NCBI RefSeq assembly: GCF_021483235.1
Contig: NZ_JAKEEC010000001.1
Location: forward strand, 124,285 to 188,284
Direction: 5' to 3'
Source of the DNA: Arthrobacter alkaliphilus
GTDB lineage: Bacteria > Actinomycetota > Actinomycetes > Actinomycetales > Micrococcaceae
DNA length: 64,000 bases
The notes beneath the pieces are model-generated. The model saw only the letters and a list, made by a program, of their open reading frames with translations. It ran no database searches and was not told where the DNA came from. The translations under genes and the position numbers were made by a program. Below, piece after piece: positions 8,935-17,414 of the stretch. Within the stretch, counting starts at the first letter, position 1, and each line of letters begins with the position of its first letter.

Positions 8935-8970
8935 CAAAAGGGGCGGCCACCGAAGTGACCACCCCTTTTG
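8935..8970 (-). terminator. Rho-independent-type hairpin after tsf
   Basis: Inverted repeat with arms CAAAAGGGGCGGCCAC and GTGACCACCCCTTTTG (two mismatches) around a CGAA loop. On the minus strand the 3' arm ends in CCCCTTTTG, giving a short T-run, so it probably terminates the rpsB-tsf transcript. Confidence 0.65.
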
Positions 8971-8979
8971 TATGTCTGA

Positions 8980-9816
8980 CTAGTTTCCGACGCGGAAACG
9001 GGCAACTGCGGTTGCCTTGACGCCGGCCTCTTCGAGGACCTGTGCAACGGTCTTCTTGGAGTCCTTGGCAAATGCCTGGTCCAAGAGAACTTCGCCCTTG
9101 TAGAAGCCCGTCACGCGGCCTTCCACGATCTTGGCCAGAGCGGCTTCCGGCTTGCCTTCGGCCTTGGCGGTCTCTTCGGCGATGCGGCGCTCGGACTCGA
9201 CCAGTTCGGCCGGGACGTCTTCGCGGCTCAGGTAGTTCGGGGCCATGGCTGCAACGTGCACAGCAACGTCGTGGGCTGCGGTAGCAGCGGCGTCGCCCTC
9301 GCCCTCGACAGCGAACAGGACGCCGACCTGGGCCGGGAGGTCCTTGGAGGTCTTGTGCAGGTAAGCGTCGACCGTGCCGCCTTCAATGCGGGCGATGCGG
9401 CGGACAACAACCTTTTCACCGAGGACGGCGCCTTCTTCGACGACAACCTCGGAAAGGGGCTTGCCGTCGACGTCGATGGCCAGGAGGGTCTCGAGGTCGG
9501 CAGCGCCGGACTCGACCGCGACGGCCAGGACCTTGTCCGCCAGCTGGATGAACTTGTCAGCCTTGGCAACGAAGTCGGTCTCGCAGTTGACCTCGATCAT
9601 CACGCCCACGCCGTCGGTGACCTTGGCAGCAACCAGGCCTTCGGCGGTGGAGCGGCCTTCACGCTTGGTAGCGCCCTTGAGGCCCTTGATGCGAATGATC
9701 TCGATGGCCTTCTCGGCGTCGCCGTTGGCCTCGTCAAGAGCCTTCTTGACGTCCATCATGCCGGCGCCGGTGCGCTCGCGCAGGGCCTTGATGTCAGCAG
9801 CAGTGTAGTTCGCCAT
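8980..9816 (-). CDS. tsf: Elongation factor Ts
   Basis: 278 residues. Nucleotide exchange factor for EF-Tu. N-terminal UBA-like domain ([19 protein letters not shown]) and the TDFVAK motif ([13 protein letters not shown]) are intact. Downstream of rpsB with 120 bases between them that hold a strong hairpin. Confidence 0.97.
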   Translation of the reverse strand: MANYTAADIKALRERTGAGMMDVKKALDEANGDAEKAIEIIRIKGLKGATKREGRSTAEGLVAAKVTDGVGVMIEVNCETDFVAKADKFIQLADKVLAVAVESGAADLETLLAIDVDGKPLSEVVVEEGAVLGEKVVVRRIARIEGGTVDAYLHKTSKDLPAQVGVLFAVEGEGDAAATAAHDVAVHVAAMAPNYLSREDVPAELVESERRIAEETAKAEGKPEAALAKIVEGRVTGFYKGEVLLDQAFAKDSKKTVAQVLEEAGVKATAVARFRVGN

Positions 9817-9853
9817 GTGAACCCCTCTGTCTAGAAATTTATGTGTTTACGGA

Positions 9854-9896
9854 CTGACAGGACGGCAGCCCACCGGGTGGGCCGCCATCCTGTCAG
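9854..9896. terminator. Long hairpin between rpsB and tsf
   Basis: Near-perfect inverted repeat: CTGACAGGA-GGC-GCCCACC pairs with GGTGGGC-GCC-TCCTGTCAG across about 20 bases per arm. No T-run follows on the minus strand (it continues GTCCGTAAACAC), so it may act as a partial terminator or RNase processing site that sets the S2/EF-Ts ratio. Confidence 0.5.
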
Positions 9897-9936
9897 TAGC
9901 TCCCCGCACCGAAACCGGCGCGGAAAAGGTCCGGAT

Positions 9937-10791
9937 TTACTTGTCTGCTTCGGCTTCGCCCGCAGCAGCTTCGGTGGCCTCGGCGGCCGGTGCTTCGGCA
10001 GCTTCCGCAGCCGGAGCTTCAGCCTTGCTGCCTTCGAGGAGCTCGCGCTCCCACTCAGCCAGCGGCTCTTCCGGGGCCTCTGCGGTGCCGGTTGCGCGCT
10101 GGTTACGGGCGATGAGGCCCTCAGCAACGGCGTCGGCGACCACGCGGGTCAGCAGGTTGACGGAACGGATGGCGTCGTCGTTGCCCGGGATCGGGAAGTC
10201 AACTTCGTCGGGGTCGCAGTTGGTGTCGAGGATGGCAACAACCGGGATGTTCAGCTTCTTGGCTTCGTCAACAGCCAGGTGTTCCTTCTTCGTGTCAACA
10301 ACCCACAGAACGGAAGGAGCCTTGGTCAGGTTGCGGATACCACCGAGGTTGGTTTCCAGCTTGGTGAGTTCACGCTTGAGGAGCAGGAGCTCCTTCTTGG
10401 TGTAACCCGAGCCTGCGACGTCCTCGAAGTTGATCTCTTCGAGTTCCTTCATGCGCTGGATACGCTTGGCAACGGTCTGGAAGTTGGTGAGCATACCGCC
10501 CAACCAACGCTGGTTGACGTACGGCTGGCCAACACGGGTAGCCTGCTCAGCAATTGCTTCCTGGGCCTGCTTCTTGGTGCCGACGAACAGGACGGTGCCG
10601 CCGTGGGCGACAGTAGCCTTGACGAACTCGAAAGCGCGGTCGATGTAGGACAGCGACTGCTGAAGGTCGATGATGTAGATGCCGTTGCGCTCCGTGAAGA
10701 TGAATCGCTTCATCTTCGGGTTCCAACGACGGGTCTGGTGTCCAAAGTGGACGCCGCTGTCAAGCAGCTGGCGCATGGTTACGACGGGCAT
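9937..10791 (-). CDS. rpsB: 30S ribosomal protein S2
   Basis: 284 residues. Typical S2 start ([20 protein letters not shown]) and core ([23 protein letters not shown]). The last 45 residues are an Ala/Glu-rich tail ([20 protein letters not shown]), a low-complexity extension often seen in high-GC actinobacteria. Strong AAGGAGCG ribosome site ahead of the ATG. Confidence 0.97.
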   Translation of the reverse strand: MPVVTMRQLLDSGVHFGHQTRRWNPKMKRFIFTERNGIYIIDLQQSLSYIDRAFEFVKATVAHGGTVLFVGTKKQAQEAIAEQATRVGQPYVNQRWLGGMLTNFQTVAKRIQRMKELEEINFEDVAGSGYTKKELLLLKRELTKLETNLGGIRNLTKAPSVLWVVDTKKEHLAVDEAKKLNIPVVAILDTNCDPDEVDFPIPGNDDAIRSVNLLTRVVADAVAEGLIARNQRATGTAEAPEEPLAEWERELLEGSKAEAPAAEAAEAPAAEATEAAAGEAEADK

Positions 10792-11226
10792 GCCGACGCT
10801 CCTTCCGGCAGGTCATTCATGAGAGAGCCGCATGGGCCGCTCTTACCCTGCCAATAGTTGACGGTTAATTAGCCGGACCCGAACGGGCCGCGGCTCCTGG
10901 CATCCATTGCGCTTCCCATCCGGCCAAGGACTCGCCGGACCGCAGGAGGCACAATCCTCCGCAGCGTTGAATCCGCGAGGATTCGCGATTGGAGGGTTGG
11001 ATACGCGTAGTCAGCCTGGCACCCCCGCGCGACTGAATGAGAAGCGCTTCTGAACAAGCTTGAGGGCACAGCAAACTGCTCCACCAAGTGTACTACAGCG
11101 CCTTGAGCCCCATGACCGCCAACACCGCGGGTTCAGCTTCCATCCTTCGGCGCATTTGGGCACCGTTTTCCACATAGCCGAACTTGCGGCATCCGGACCC
11201 CGCAGGGCCGGTGAAGGCTTGGAACC
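10792..11226. promoter_or_regulatory. Non-coding region between rpsB and the M23 peptidase; candidate rpsB leader
   Basis: 435 bases with no convincing gene. Read on the minus strand it could form several stems upstream of rpsB, including GAATCC-tcgc-GGATTC (near 10972-10990) and a GGAGGATTGTGCCTCC stem. Divergent promoters for rpsB (minus) and the peptidase (plus) must lie here. An autoregulatory S2 leader is possible but not shown. Confidence 0.35.
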
Positions 11227-11790
11227 ATGATGCTTTCACGTTTTTTAGCCGGCGTTCTCCTGCTGCTTGCCTTGGGTACGTCGCCTGCCGTGGCGTCGGC
11301 GCTGCCGGGACCCTCGCCCGGGGTCCGCCCGGACTGGGCGTGGCCGCTCTCCCCCACGCCGGCCGTCCTGCGTGGTTTTGATCCGCCGGCCAAGCCTTGG
11401 CTGAGCGGGCACCGCGGCGTGGATCTACGGGCAGCCGCCGACGGCGTAGCGGTCGCCGCTCCTGCCGGCGGCACGGTGAGTTTCGTGGGCGTGGTGGTGG
11501 ACCGGCCTGTGATCACCATCGACCACGGGGGCGGATTGCTGAGCAGTTTTGAACCAGTGGACAGCGAACTCTCAAAGGGCGCACCCGTGAGCAAAGGCCA
11601 AGACATCGGCGCCGTGCGAGCCGGCCATTGCCCGGGACCACCGTGCCTTCACTGGGGTGTGCGGCGCGGTGAGGACTATGTCAACCCGCTCGCCTTCGTC
11701 ACGGATCTTCGTCCATCGGTGTTGTTGCCTTGGACATCTGCTGGCGCTGGACGATTTAGCGATGCTAGACGATGGCGGAAATCCCGGTGA
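11227..11790 (+). CDS. Secreted M23 family peptidase
   Basis: 187 residues. N-terminal signal peptide (about residues 1-26, cleavage after the VASA region). LytM/M23 fold with zinc ligands in GHRGVDLR and the C-terminal LHWGVRRG motif, so both metal-binding motifs are present. Expected to cut peptidoglycan cross-bridges or act as a division regulator at the cell surface. Divergent from rpsB, as in other actinobacteria. Its last 26 bases overlap the convergent acyl-CoA dehydrogenase gene. Confidence 0.88.
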   Translation: MMLSRFLAGVLLLLALGTSPAVASALPGPSPGVRPDWAWPLSPTPAVLRGFDPPAKPWLSGHRGVDLRAAADGVAVAAPAGGTVSFVGVVVDRPVITIDHGGGLLSSFEPVDSELSKGAPVSKGQDIGAVRAGHCPGPPCLHWGVRRGEDYVNPLAFVTDLRPSVLLPWTSAGAGRFSDARRWRKSR

Positions 11791-12955
11791 TCGCCCGCCC
11801 CGTAACGAGGGTGTTGATTTCGTGGGTGCCTTCGTAGGAGTAAATGGCCTCGGCATCGGCGAAGATCTTGGCCATCCCGTAGTCCGTGACAATACCGTTG
11901 CCGCCCAGGATACTGCGGCCCAAGGCAACGCTTTCGCGCATCCGGGCCGTCGTGAAGGCTTTCGCCAGCGCGGATTGTTCGTCCTTGGCCACACCGGCAT
12001 CCTCAAGCTGGGCAAGCCGGACCATCATGCCCATGGAGCTGACCGTGTTGCCCAGGATCTGGACAAGTTGTTGCTGCACCAATTGGAACGATGCCACGGG
12101 CCTCCCGAACTGCATCCGTTCAACGGCATAACGCCGGGCAACGTCGAACGCGGCAAGCTGCTGGCCCACTGCCTGCCACGCGACCGAGAGCCGCGTGACC
12201 TTGAGGACCTTGTTGGTATCCCTGAAGCTGTTGGCGTTGGCCAGCTTGAAGAAGTCCGGGACCACCACGTTTTCGAGGGTGATGTCGGCATTCTGGACGG
12301 TCCGCAACGAGATTTTGTTCTCGATCTTGCTGGCCTTGAATCCAGGAGTGCTCGTATCCACCAGGAAACCCTTGACCTGGTTGTCGTCGAGGTCGCGGGC
12401 GAAGATCACCACCCAGTCCGAGAAGGTCGCGTTGCCGATCCACCGCTTGGCCCCGTTGAGGATCCAGTGGTCGCCGTCGCGGCGGGCTGTCGTCCGGGTG
12501 CCGCCGGCCACGTCCGAGCCGCCCAATGGCTCAGTCAGGCCGAAGGCTCCGATTTTCTTGAGGGAGTAGATATCCGGCAGCCAGGCTTCCTGCTGTTCTT
12601 TGGATGCCAGCGCCTCGATGGAACCGGTGAACAAGCCATCGTGGACACCCATGAAGGTGGCGATGGAGGCATCCGCGCGGGTTGCCTCTGCATGGACAAG
12701 GCCGGCGAACACATTGGAATAGCCTTGCCGCTTGACCGGACTGACCAGGTCGATCTCGGCCAGCTTGGGAATCAGGTCCATGGGGAATTCCCCGCGATTC
12801 CAGCAATCGACGGCAATCGGCGCGACCTCACGGGAAAGGAAGGCCCGGATCTCGGCCAGCCGGTCTTGCTCCTTGCCCGTGAGCAACTGCTCAAAGCCAT
12901 AGAAGTCGCCGTCGGCGTATGGGAGGTTTTCGAGGTCGATTGCTGACGTGGACAT
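11765..12955 (-). CDS. Acyl-CoA dehydrogenase, glutaryl-CoA-dehydrogenase-like
   Basis: 396 residues, full length. FAD-dependent oxidation of an acyl-CoA. Signatures: AFGLTEPLGGSD (FAD/substrate loop), the AKRWIGNATF region and SYEGTHEINTLVTGRAITG with the catalytic Glu of the glutaryl/isovaleryl branch. A perfect inverted repeat sits 14 bases upstream of its ATG (12969-12992) and likely controls it. No other beta-oxidation genes adjoin it. Substrate is uncertain; glutaryl-CoA-like is based on the YEGTHEI motif. Confidence 0.88.
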   Translation of the reverse strand: MSTSAIDLENLPYADGDFYGFEQLLTGKEQDRLAEIRAFLSREVAPIAVDCWNRGEFPMDLIPKLAEIDLVSPVKRQGYSNVFAGLVHAEATRADASIATFMGVHDGLFTGSIEALASKEQQEAWLPDIYSLKKIGAFGLTEPLGGSDVAGGTRTTARRDGDHWILNGAKRWIGNATFSDWVVIFARDLDDNQVKGFLVDTSTPGFKASKIENKISLRTVQNADITLENVVVPDFFKLANANSFRDTNKVLKVTRLSVAWQAVGQQLAAFDVARRYAVERMQFGRPVASFQLVQQQLVQILGNTVSSMGMMVRLAQLEDAGVAKDEQSALAKAFTTARMRESVALGRSILGGNGIVTDYGMAKIFADAEAIYSYEGTHEINTLVTGRAITGISAIV

Positions 12956-12968
12956 GCCGCTCCTTTGC

Positions 12969-12992
12969 GTAAGTTACTGGTGAGTAACTTAC
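12969..12992. promoter_or_regulatory. Operator-like perfect palindrome upstream of the acyl-CoA dehydrogenase
   Basis: GTAAGTTACT-ggtg-AGTAACTTAC, two perfect 10-base arms. It ends 13 bases before the dehydrogenase ATG, where a repressor would block transcription or be part of the leader. The TTACT...AGTAA core is typical of TetR-type lipid metabolism repressors; that assignment is inference. Confidence 0.7.
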
Positions 12993-13036
12993 CGCACGCC
13001 CCGCCTCAACACAAGGATCCTTCCAGCGCCGGTTGC

Positions 13037-13870
13037 TCAAATATCCACCGTTGCGCTGCTCCCTGCAGCCGGGTCCCGCGGCCTCGCCAGAGCCTCGCCC
13101 AACTCCCGGAGGTAACCGGCGAACCCGTGGGGAGCACGGCCATGCAGGCGGCCGGAGGTGATGACCCTCAAGGTGTCCGTCGCGACGACTGTACTGCCGG
13201 ACCGCCGCAGGCGCTCCGCCAGGATCCGGTCCTCGTGGATGCGCACGGGCTCGAACCCGCCGGCGCGGAGGTAGTGCGAAGCACGGACGCCGAAGTTTGC
13301 TCCGAACACATGGGGGTGGCCCTCGGCGAACCGATGCCTCCGGGCCCAGGCATTGAGCAGGCGCCCGTCCAGCCCGGCAGGGTCCGGTTGGACCGTGCCC
13401 AGTACCGCATCGGCGCCGGCTTCGGCGAGTTCGACTTGGCCGCAGAGCCAGTGCGGTGGAACGACGGAGTCCGCATCTGTATTCGCCAACCAGATCCCCT
13501 CGGGTTCGATAGCTGAGGAGGCGAGGGCGGCGCGGACGCCGGCGGCCCTGCTGGCCCCGGCACTGTGCAGCCGAACCTCAAGGAGGCTGAGGCGCCCATC
13601 GGAACCGGCGGCGTCGAGGGCCGCTTCGCCCGTCCCGTCGTCGCACGCATCAAGCACCACCACGACTCGGATGTCCACGCCGGGCCGGACAGCGCGCAGC
13701 CTCGTGGCGGCGCGGCATATGGCGCGGATCGCCGGGGCAATGCGCTCGGCCTCGTTGCGGGCCGGGACAACAACGGCGACCTGGGAAATACTGGGCCGGC
13801 ACGGTCCGCCGTGCGCAGCCAAGGCTCCGGCGAGGGGACGGCTGCCGCCTTCAACGCTAAGCGCCGGCAT
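13037..13870 (-). CDS. Family 2 glycosyltransferase
   Basis: 277 residues from the ATG at 13870 (MPALSVEGG), which has GGAAG six bases upstream and overlaps the preceding gene by 14 bases. GT-A fold: VAVVVPARNEAERI, then VVVVLDACDDGTGE, the NTDADSVVPPHW acidic motif and a C-terminal HEDRILAERLRRSG. No transmembrane segments, so it is cytosolic or peripheral. Third gene of the dehydrogenase/PIG-L-methyltransferase/GT2 cluster; donor and acceptor unknown. Confidence 0.85.
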   Translation of the reverse strand: MPALSVEGGSRPLAGALAAHGGPCRPSISQVAVVVPARNEAERIAPAIRAICRAATRLRAVRPGVDIRVVVVLDACDDGTGEAALDAAGSDGRLSLLEVRLHSAGASRAAGVRAALASSAIEPEGIWLANTDADSVVPPHWLCGQVELAEAGADAVLGTVQPDPAGLDGRLLNAWARRHRFAEGHPHVFGANFGVRASHYLRAGGFEPVRIHEDRILAERLRRSGSTVVATDTLRVITSGRLHGRAPHGFAGYLRELGEALARPRDPAAGSSATVDI

Positions 13871-15245
13871 CGGCGCTTCCAGGTGCAGCCGCGGCCGCGA
13901 TAAACGTCTCGAGGACGAAGTCCTTCTCCCGGTAGACCGCGGCGAAAGGCCAAGGCAGCCGCCTCCGCGCGGCCGCATGGACGGTGTCGCCATCCAGCGT
14001 CCAGCCTGAAATCGGCCGGCGCCAATGGCACATCACCAACGTCCCGCCCGGCAGGAGGGAATCCACCGAATTCTCGAGGACTGCGTCCAGCTCCGCGGGA
14101 CTCAAGTAGTAGCCCACCTCGGAGATGACAATGAGGTCGAACCGGCCATCAGGCCATTGGGTGGGCACCGTCATGTGCGCGGTCGTGGCGCCTGGATAGT
14201 CGGCCAGCCGCGCGGCCGCCGATGCGAGGGCCTGGCCGCTGGCATCTACGCAAAGGAGTTTCTCGCAGCGTTGGGCGAGTTCCACGCTCAGCACTCCCGT
14301 GGAACATCCGAGTTCGAGGCCCCGGGGGTAACGCGGCTCGGGCAGTGCCGCCATGGTCAGGGCACGCTTACGCTTCTCGTACCAGCTGCTCGAATAGTCC
14401 CACGGGTCGCGGGAGGCTCGGTGAACGGCGTCGAACACCCGCTCCGCGTCAGCCGCCGTGTTGCTGCCTGAAGGCGGAGTCCAGGCAAATGTTTCCCAGG
14501 TCCGCCGGAAGTGGTCGACGAAGTGTTCCTGCAGCAGTGCTTCGTCACCAGGCTGTCCCGAGAGCGGTTCCATCTGGGAACGGTGCGCCTTCAAAGCCGC
14601 TGACTTGGCCTCCCGGCCGCGAACCGTCATTTCCGATCGCACCCAGCGGCGCCATCGTTCGTCAGCCGCGCCGGCCCAAAGCCAATACCAGATCGGGTAT
14701 TCGAGGAGCCCGTAACCGCCTGCATCGGCGAGTTCCGCCGCAACGGAACCGGCGGTGTCATGATCGGGGTGGCCGTCTCCACGCAACGGCGCCACCAGCA
14801 CGACGTCCCGAGGTGGACCGCCGCCGGAGGCATCCCGGACTGCGGCCCGCACGCCGTCGCGGATTGCCGGGCGGTGCTGTTCAAGCTGACCGTCAGGGAT
14901 CCGGAGGAAGGTCCAACGGCCGCCGAGCCCGAGCTCCGCCATCGCGTCCTCGAATTCCCGCAGCCTGCGCAGTGCCAGTTCGTCGGGGGTGGTGCTCGGA
15001 GAGTGCGGATGCGAGGCCTCCCCCGCACTGCACAGCACCACCTTGACCGAGGCCCCGACGTCGACCAGCCGGGCCAGGAGGCCGCCGGCACCGAGCGTCT
15101 CGTCGTCGGGATGGGCGGCGAGCACGACGACGGTCCGGCCGGCCAGTTCCGCATCGTCCAGCGGGAGCTCGGGCAGCAGGTCCACCCCCGCCCCGAGCCA
15201 CTCTTCCTCCGCCGTGCCCAGGTCGGCGTGCGCGAAAGTCACCAT
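13857..15245 (-). CDS. Bifunctional PIG-L deacetylase / NodS-like SAM methyltransferase
   Basis: 462 residues. Residues about 35-235 are a PIG-L/LmbE zinc deacetylase with VVLAAHPDDETLG and the GDGHPDHD motif; such enzymes remove N-acetyl groups from GlcNAc-type sugars. Residues about 270-455 are a class I methyltransferase (DPWDYSSSWYEKRKRAL, GLELGCSTGVLS, DLIVISEVGYYL) resembling NodS. The two activities are fused in one chain. The start overlaps the upstream dehydrogenase-like gene by seven bases. It probably modifies the sugar handled by the neighbouring glycosyltransferase. Confidence 0.88.
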   Translation of the reverse strand: MVTFAHADLGTAEEEWLGAGVDLLPELPLDDAELAGRTVVVLAAHPDDETLGAGGLLARLVDVGASVKVVLCSAGEASHPHSPSTTPDELALRRLREFEDAMAELGLGGRWTFLRIPDGQLEQHRPAIRDGVRAAVRDASGGGPPRDVVLVAPLRGDGHPDHDTAGSVAAELADAGGYGLLEYPIWYWLWAGAADERWRRWVRSEMTVRGREAKSAALKAHRSQMEPLSGQPGDEALLQEHFVDHFRRTWETFAWTPPSGSNTAADAERVFDAVHRASRDPWDYSSSWYEKRKRALTMAALPEPRYPRGLELGCSTGVLSVELAQRCEKLLCVDASGQALASAAARLADYPGATTAHMTVPTQWPDGRFDLIVISEVGYYLSPAELDAVLENSVDSLLPGGTLVMCHWRRPISGWTLDGDTVHAAARRRLPWPFAAVYREKDFVLETFIAAAAAPGSADAGA

Positions 15246-16315
15246 GCGGTTGTGCCTTTCAGGACCAGCGAACCGAGTTGGGCATCGTCACGCTGGCCGT
15301 GGTGCTGCCTGACGTAAAGGCGAAGATCGGACACCCGCTTGGCGTGCCCCTCATCCCGCGCAAGCGGGCCCGGGCCCAGGTTCTCGCCGACAATTTCTTG
15401 AATTCTCTCCACAATGGCAACCACGTTTCCCCTGGCCCGCAGTGCATACGCCCATGCGTTGTTGCCGTCTTCACCGTCGCCCAGCGTGCCGCCGTCGATC
15501 CCGGCCGCCGCTCTGCGGAGCAACTCGACGCCGGAAACGAGCAGGCGATCCGCCTCGCCAAGGCCGGAGAGGGCGATCTGGTCCGGTTCACGGTGCGCAA
15601 GGGCATCCTTGAACGTGCGAAGCAGTCCAACGGCGCCGCCCAGCCAGCATGCGGCGACGCCGATGCCTCCCCACGCAAAACCGGGCCGTTCGAAGTACCA
15701 GCCCGGCTCGCCGACCGGGACTGCGGGGACGTCAGTGAAGTGCACCGTGCCGCTGGGAATCTCGCGGAGGCCGTGGCTGATCCAGAGCGGTTCTTCAACC
15801 TTCACTCCCGGCAAACGCAAGTCGACGGCGAATGCCTGGCGACTGCCCGACTGCGTCTTCGCGGTGACGATCGCGTGGTCGAGGTAGCCCGCCAAGGAGC
15901 ACCAAGGCTTTGAGCCGGACAGCACCACGGCGGTCGTGCCCTGCGCGGATTGAACAGTTTTCCGCGCCTCAAGGGCGTGACCATGCCCCTCGGCGGCGAA
16001 TACGCCCCACGTTCCCTCGAAAAGGGCCTCCTGCCCCGCTTGCTTCAGGATCGCGCCGGCGTCCAGATGCGGTTCGAAGACGCGCGCCGCAGCCACGTCT
16101 ACTGCGGCCAGCGACGCCAGGATCTCCCACAGCCGGGCCGTCTCACCTTCGCCGGGTTCCGGCGTCGTCCGTCCTGTTATCTCCGCGAGGGCCAGCAACG
16201 CGGGGACGTCTCCTATCCGCTCTTCGACCTGCGACAACAGTCGCTCGACGTCGTCAGGCAGTGGCGCGTTCCCAAACCGCACGCCTTGGCTGGGCTTGTC
16301 CTTGTACGGGCGCAC
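15239..16315 (-). CDS. Acyl-CoA-dehydrogenase-like protein of the PIG-L/GT2 cluster
   Basis: 358 residues from the GTG at 16315, chosen because GGAGGA lies ten bases upstream; an open frame continues to 16417 without better support. Acyl-CoA dehydrogenase fold is suggested by GTWGVFAAEGHGHALEA, VLSGSKPWCSLAG and the helical C-terminal half. It is divergent from the beta-oxidation enzyme at 11765-12955 and lacks the YEGT motif; its C-terminus (RDEGHAKRVSDLRLYVRQHH) is characteristic of the version that travels with PIG-L and GT2 genes. Likely a flavoprotein acting on the same product. Confidence 0.75.
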   Translation of the reverse strand: MRPYKDKPSQGVRFGNAPLPDDVERLLSQVEERIGDVPALLALAEITGRTTPEPGEGETARLWEILASLAAVDVAAARVFEPHLDAGAILKQAGQEALFEGTWGVFAAEGHGHALEARKTVQSAQGTTAVVLSGSKPWCSLAGYLDHAIVTAKTQSGSRQAFAVDLRLPGVKVEEPLWISHGLREIPSGTVHFTDVPAVPVGEPGWYFERPGFAWGGIGVAACWLGGAVGLLRTFKDALAHREPDQIALSGLGEADRLLVSGVELLRRAAAGIDGGTLGDGEDGNNAWAYALRARGNVVAIVERIQEIVGENLGPGPLARDEGHAKRVSDLRLYVRQHHGQRDDAQLGSLVLKGTTAW

Positions 16316-16421
16316 GTTACCGGCTTCCTCCACATCACCTCGACCAACCACTTCCTGCAGCCAATAGTAAGCAGGCTTATCAGCAGTGGGCCAGCAGCGC
16401 ACACACCCCCTAGCCAATTAA

Positions 16422-16433
16422 TCAGCATGCTGA
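16422..16433. promoter_or_regulatory. TCAGCATGCTGA palindrome
   Basis: Perfect 12-base palindrome in the 171-base gap between the divergent dehydrogenase-like gene (minus) and the disordered-protein gene at 16487 (plus). Shares the AGCATGCT core with the palindrome at 17966-17979. Confidence 0.5.
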
Positions 16434-16486
16434 CTACTGTGGATTGAAGGCGCCGGAACGGCCGGCCCACGATCCTGGGAGGCACG

Positions 16487-16912
16487 ATGAGTGCGCGCGA
16501 CGAAATCAGCAAGGCAGCGGAAAACGCCATGGCGGACCTCGCCGGAACGTCCGAACCAAGCGACGACGGGCACGTACCCGAGCCCGGAAAGCCCGGAGAG
16601 CCCATCAAAGTGAACTCTTCGGTCAGCGAGGCCACCAACGCCACGGAGGACGAACGGGAAGGCGGATCCGCCGGCGGCCCGTCACCGGATCGAACCTCGA
16701 CGCCAGCCCAGGAAGGCAGCTCACAGACACCTCCCGAGGGGAAGGATGCGGGCGATGGTGACCCGAGCCCCGGGGCGGAAGGTGCCTCTGCAGAAGCCGC
16801 CGGAAGCCACGTTCCCGGGCCCGGGGGCCTTCCGGAGCGTGACCCGCAGGACGGGGCATCCGAAGTCCTCGAATCCGACGAAGATCCTTCTGTCGGCATG
16901 GGCCGGGGATGA
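16487..16912 (+). CDS. Acidic, intrinsically disordered hypothetical protein
   Basis: 141 residues, almost entirely Gly, Pro, Ser, Glu and Asp, with no hydrophobic core or signal peptide. Starts MSARDEISKAAENAMADLAG, then low complexity. Ribosome site (GGGAGGCACG) precedes the ATG. Composition resembles small stress-associated proteins of soil actinobacteria; I do not recognise a family. It is followed by another hypothetical 31 bases downstream. Confidence 0.6.
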   Translation: MSARDEISKAAENAMADLAGTSEPSDDGHVPEPGKPGEPIKVNSSVSEATNATEDEREGGSAGGPSPDRTSTPAQEGSSQTPPEGKDAGDGDPSPGAEGASAEAAGSHVPGPGGLPERDPQDGASEVLESDEDPSVGMGRG

Positions 16913-16943
16913 GGGGAGTCTTCCAAGCCAGATGGAGAGCGAT

Positions 16944-17342
16944 ATGCAGGCAGACACCAAGACCGAAGCGCCCGTCCGTTCAGTGACCGTAGAGGCGTCC
17001 AGCACCCACCCGGAGGACTGGGGACGGGCCACGGCCCTTGCCTTGAGCCAGTTGGTCCAGGAAATTACCAGCGCTACCGGAACAGATCCGTGCCGGGAGC
17101 CCGCGGGCCTGGACGTCTCGCTGCACATCAAGGCAGTGCCGGGAGGCGAAGCCATCACCGTTACTTGGCGCGGCCAAACTGCGGATGCGCCTCGACAGCT
17201 CCCGGCCAAAGACCAGTCGGAACCGGGCTTAGACGCTCCGCCCGCGGTTGACGAAGAACATGATCACAGCGACCACAAGCACGATCGGAGCAACCCACAG
17301 CAGGAATCCGACGGCCTTGATGGTGCCGCCGATGATGAATAA
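16944..17342 (+). CDS. Hypothetical protein, C-terminus antisense to a small membrane protein gene
   Basis: 132 residues from the ATG at 16944 (GGAGAGCG just upstream). Residues 1-85 look like a folded domain (VTVEASSTHPEDWGRATALA, LDVSLHIKAVPGGEAITVTW). The last 38 residues are Asp/His/Glu rich and lie exactly opposite the convergent membrane-protein gene at 17229-17384, so that part may be a by-product of the antisense overlap. Function unknown. Confidence 0.5.
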   Translation: MQADTKTEAPVRSVTVEASSTHPEDWGRATALALSQLVQEITSATGTDPCREPAGLDVSLHIKAVPGGEAITVTWRGQTADAPRQLPAKDQSEPGLDAPPAVDEEHDHSDHKHDRSNPQQESDGLDGAADDE

Positions 17343-17384
17343 AACGATTGCGATAACGGCGAGAATCCATAGCAACGCGCTCAT
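17229..17384 (-). CDS. 51-residue two-helix membrane protein
   Basis: ATG AGC GCG start with GGGAGG eight bases upstream. Sequence begins MSALLWILAVIAIVLFIIGG and contains two hydrophobic helices (about residues 3-20 and 24-45) joined by a TIKAV turn, ending NRGRSV. Resembles the tiny hydrophobic (DUF6131-like) proteins common in actinobacteria. It overlaps the opposite-strand gene at 16944-17342 by 114 bases. Confidence 0.7.
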   Translation of the reverse strand: MSALLWILAVIAIVLFIIGGTIKAVGFLLWVAPIVLVVAVIMFFVNRGRSV

Positions 17385-17414
17385 TACCCTTACCTCCCAA
17401 ATAACGTTGTTGTG

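Noticed and set aside
9841..10857. 338-codon plus-strand open frame
   Set aside because: Mirror of rpsB; no ribosome site or domain.
11657..12946. 429-codon plus-strand open frame
   Set aside because: Shadow of the acyl-CoA dehydrogenase, whose conserved motifs clearly define the real strand.
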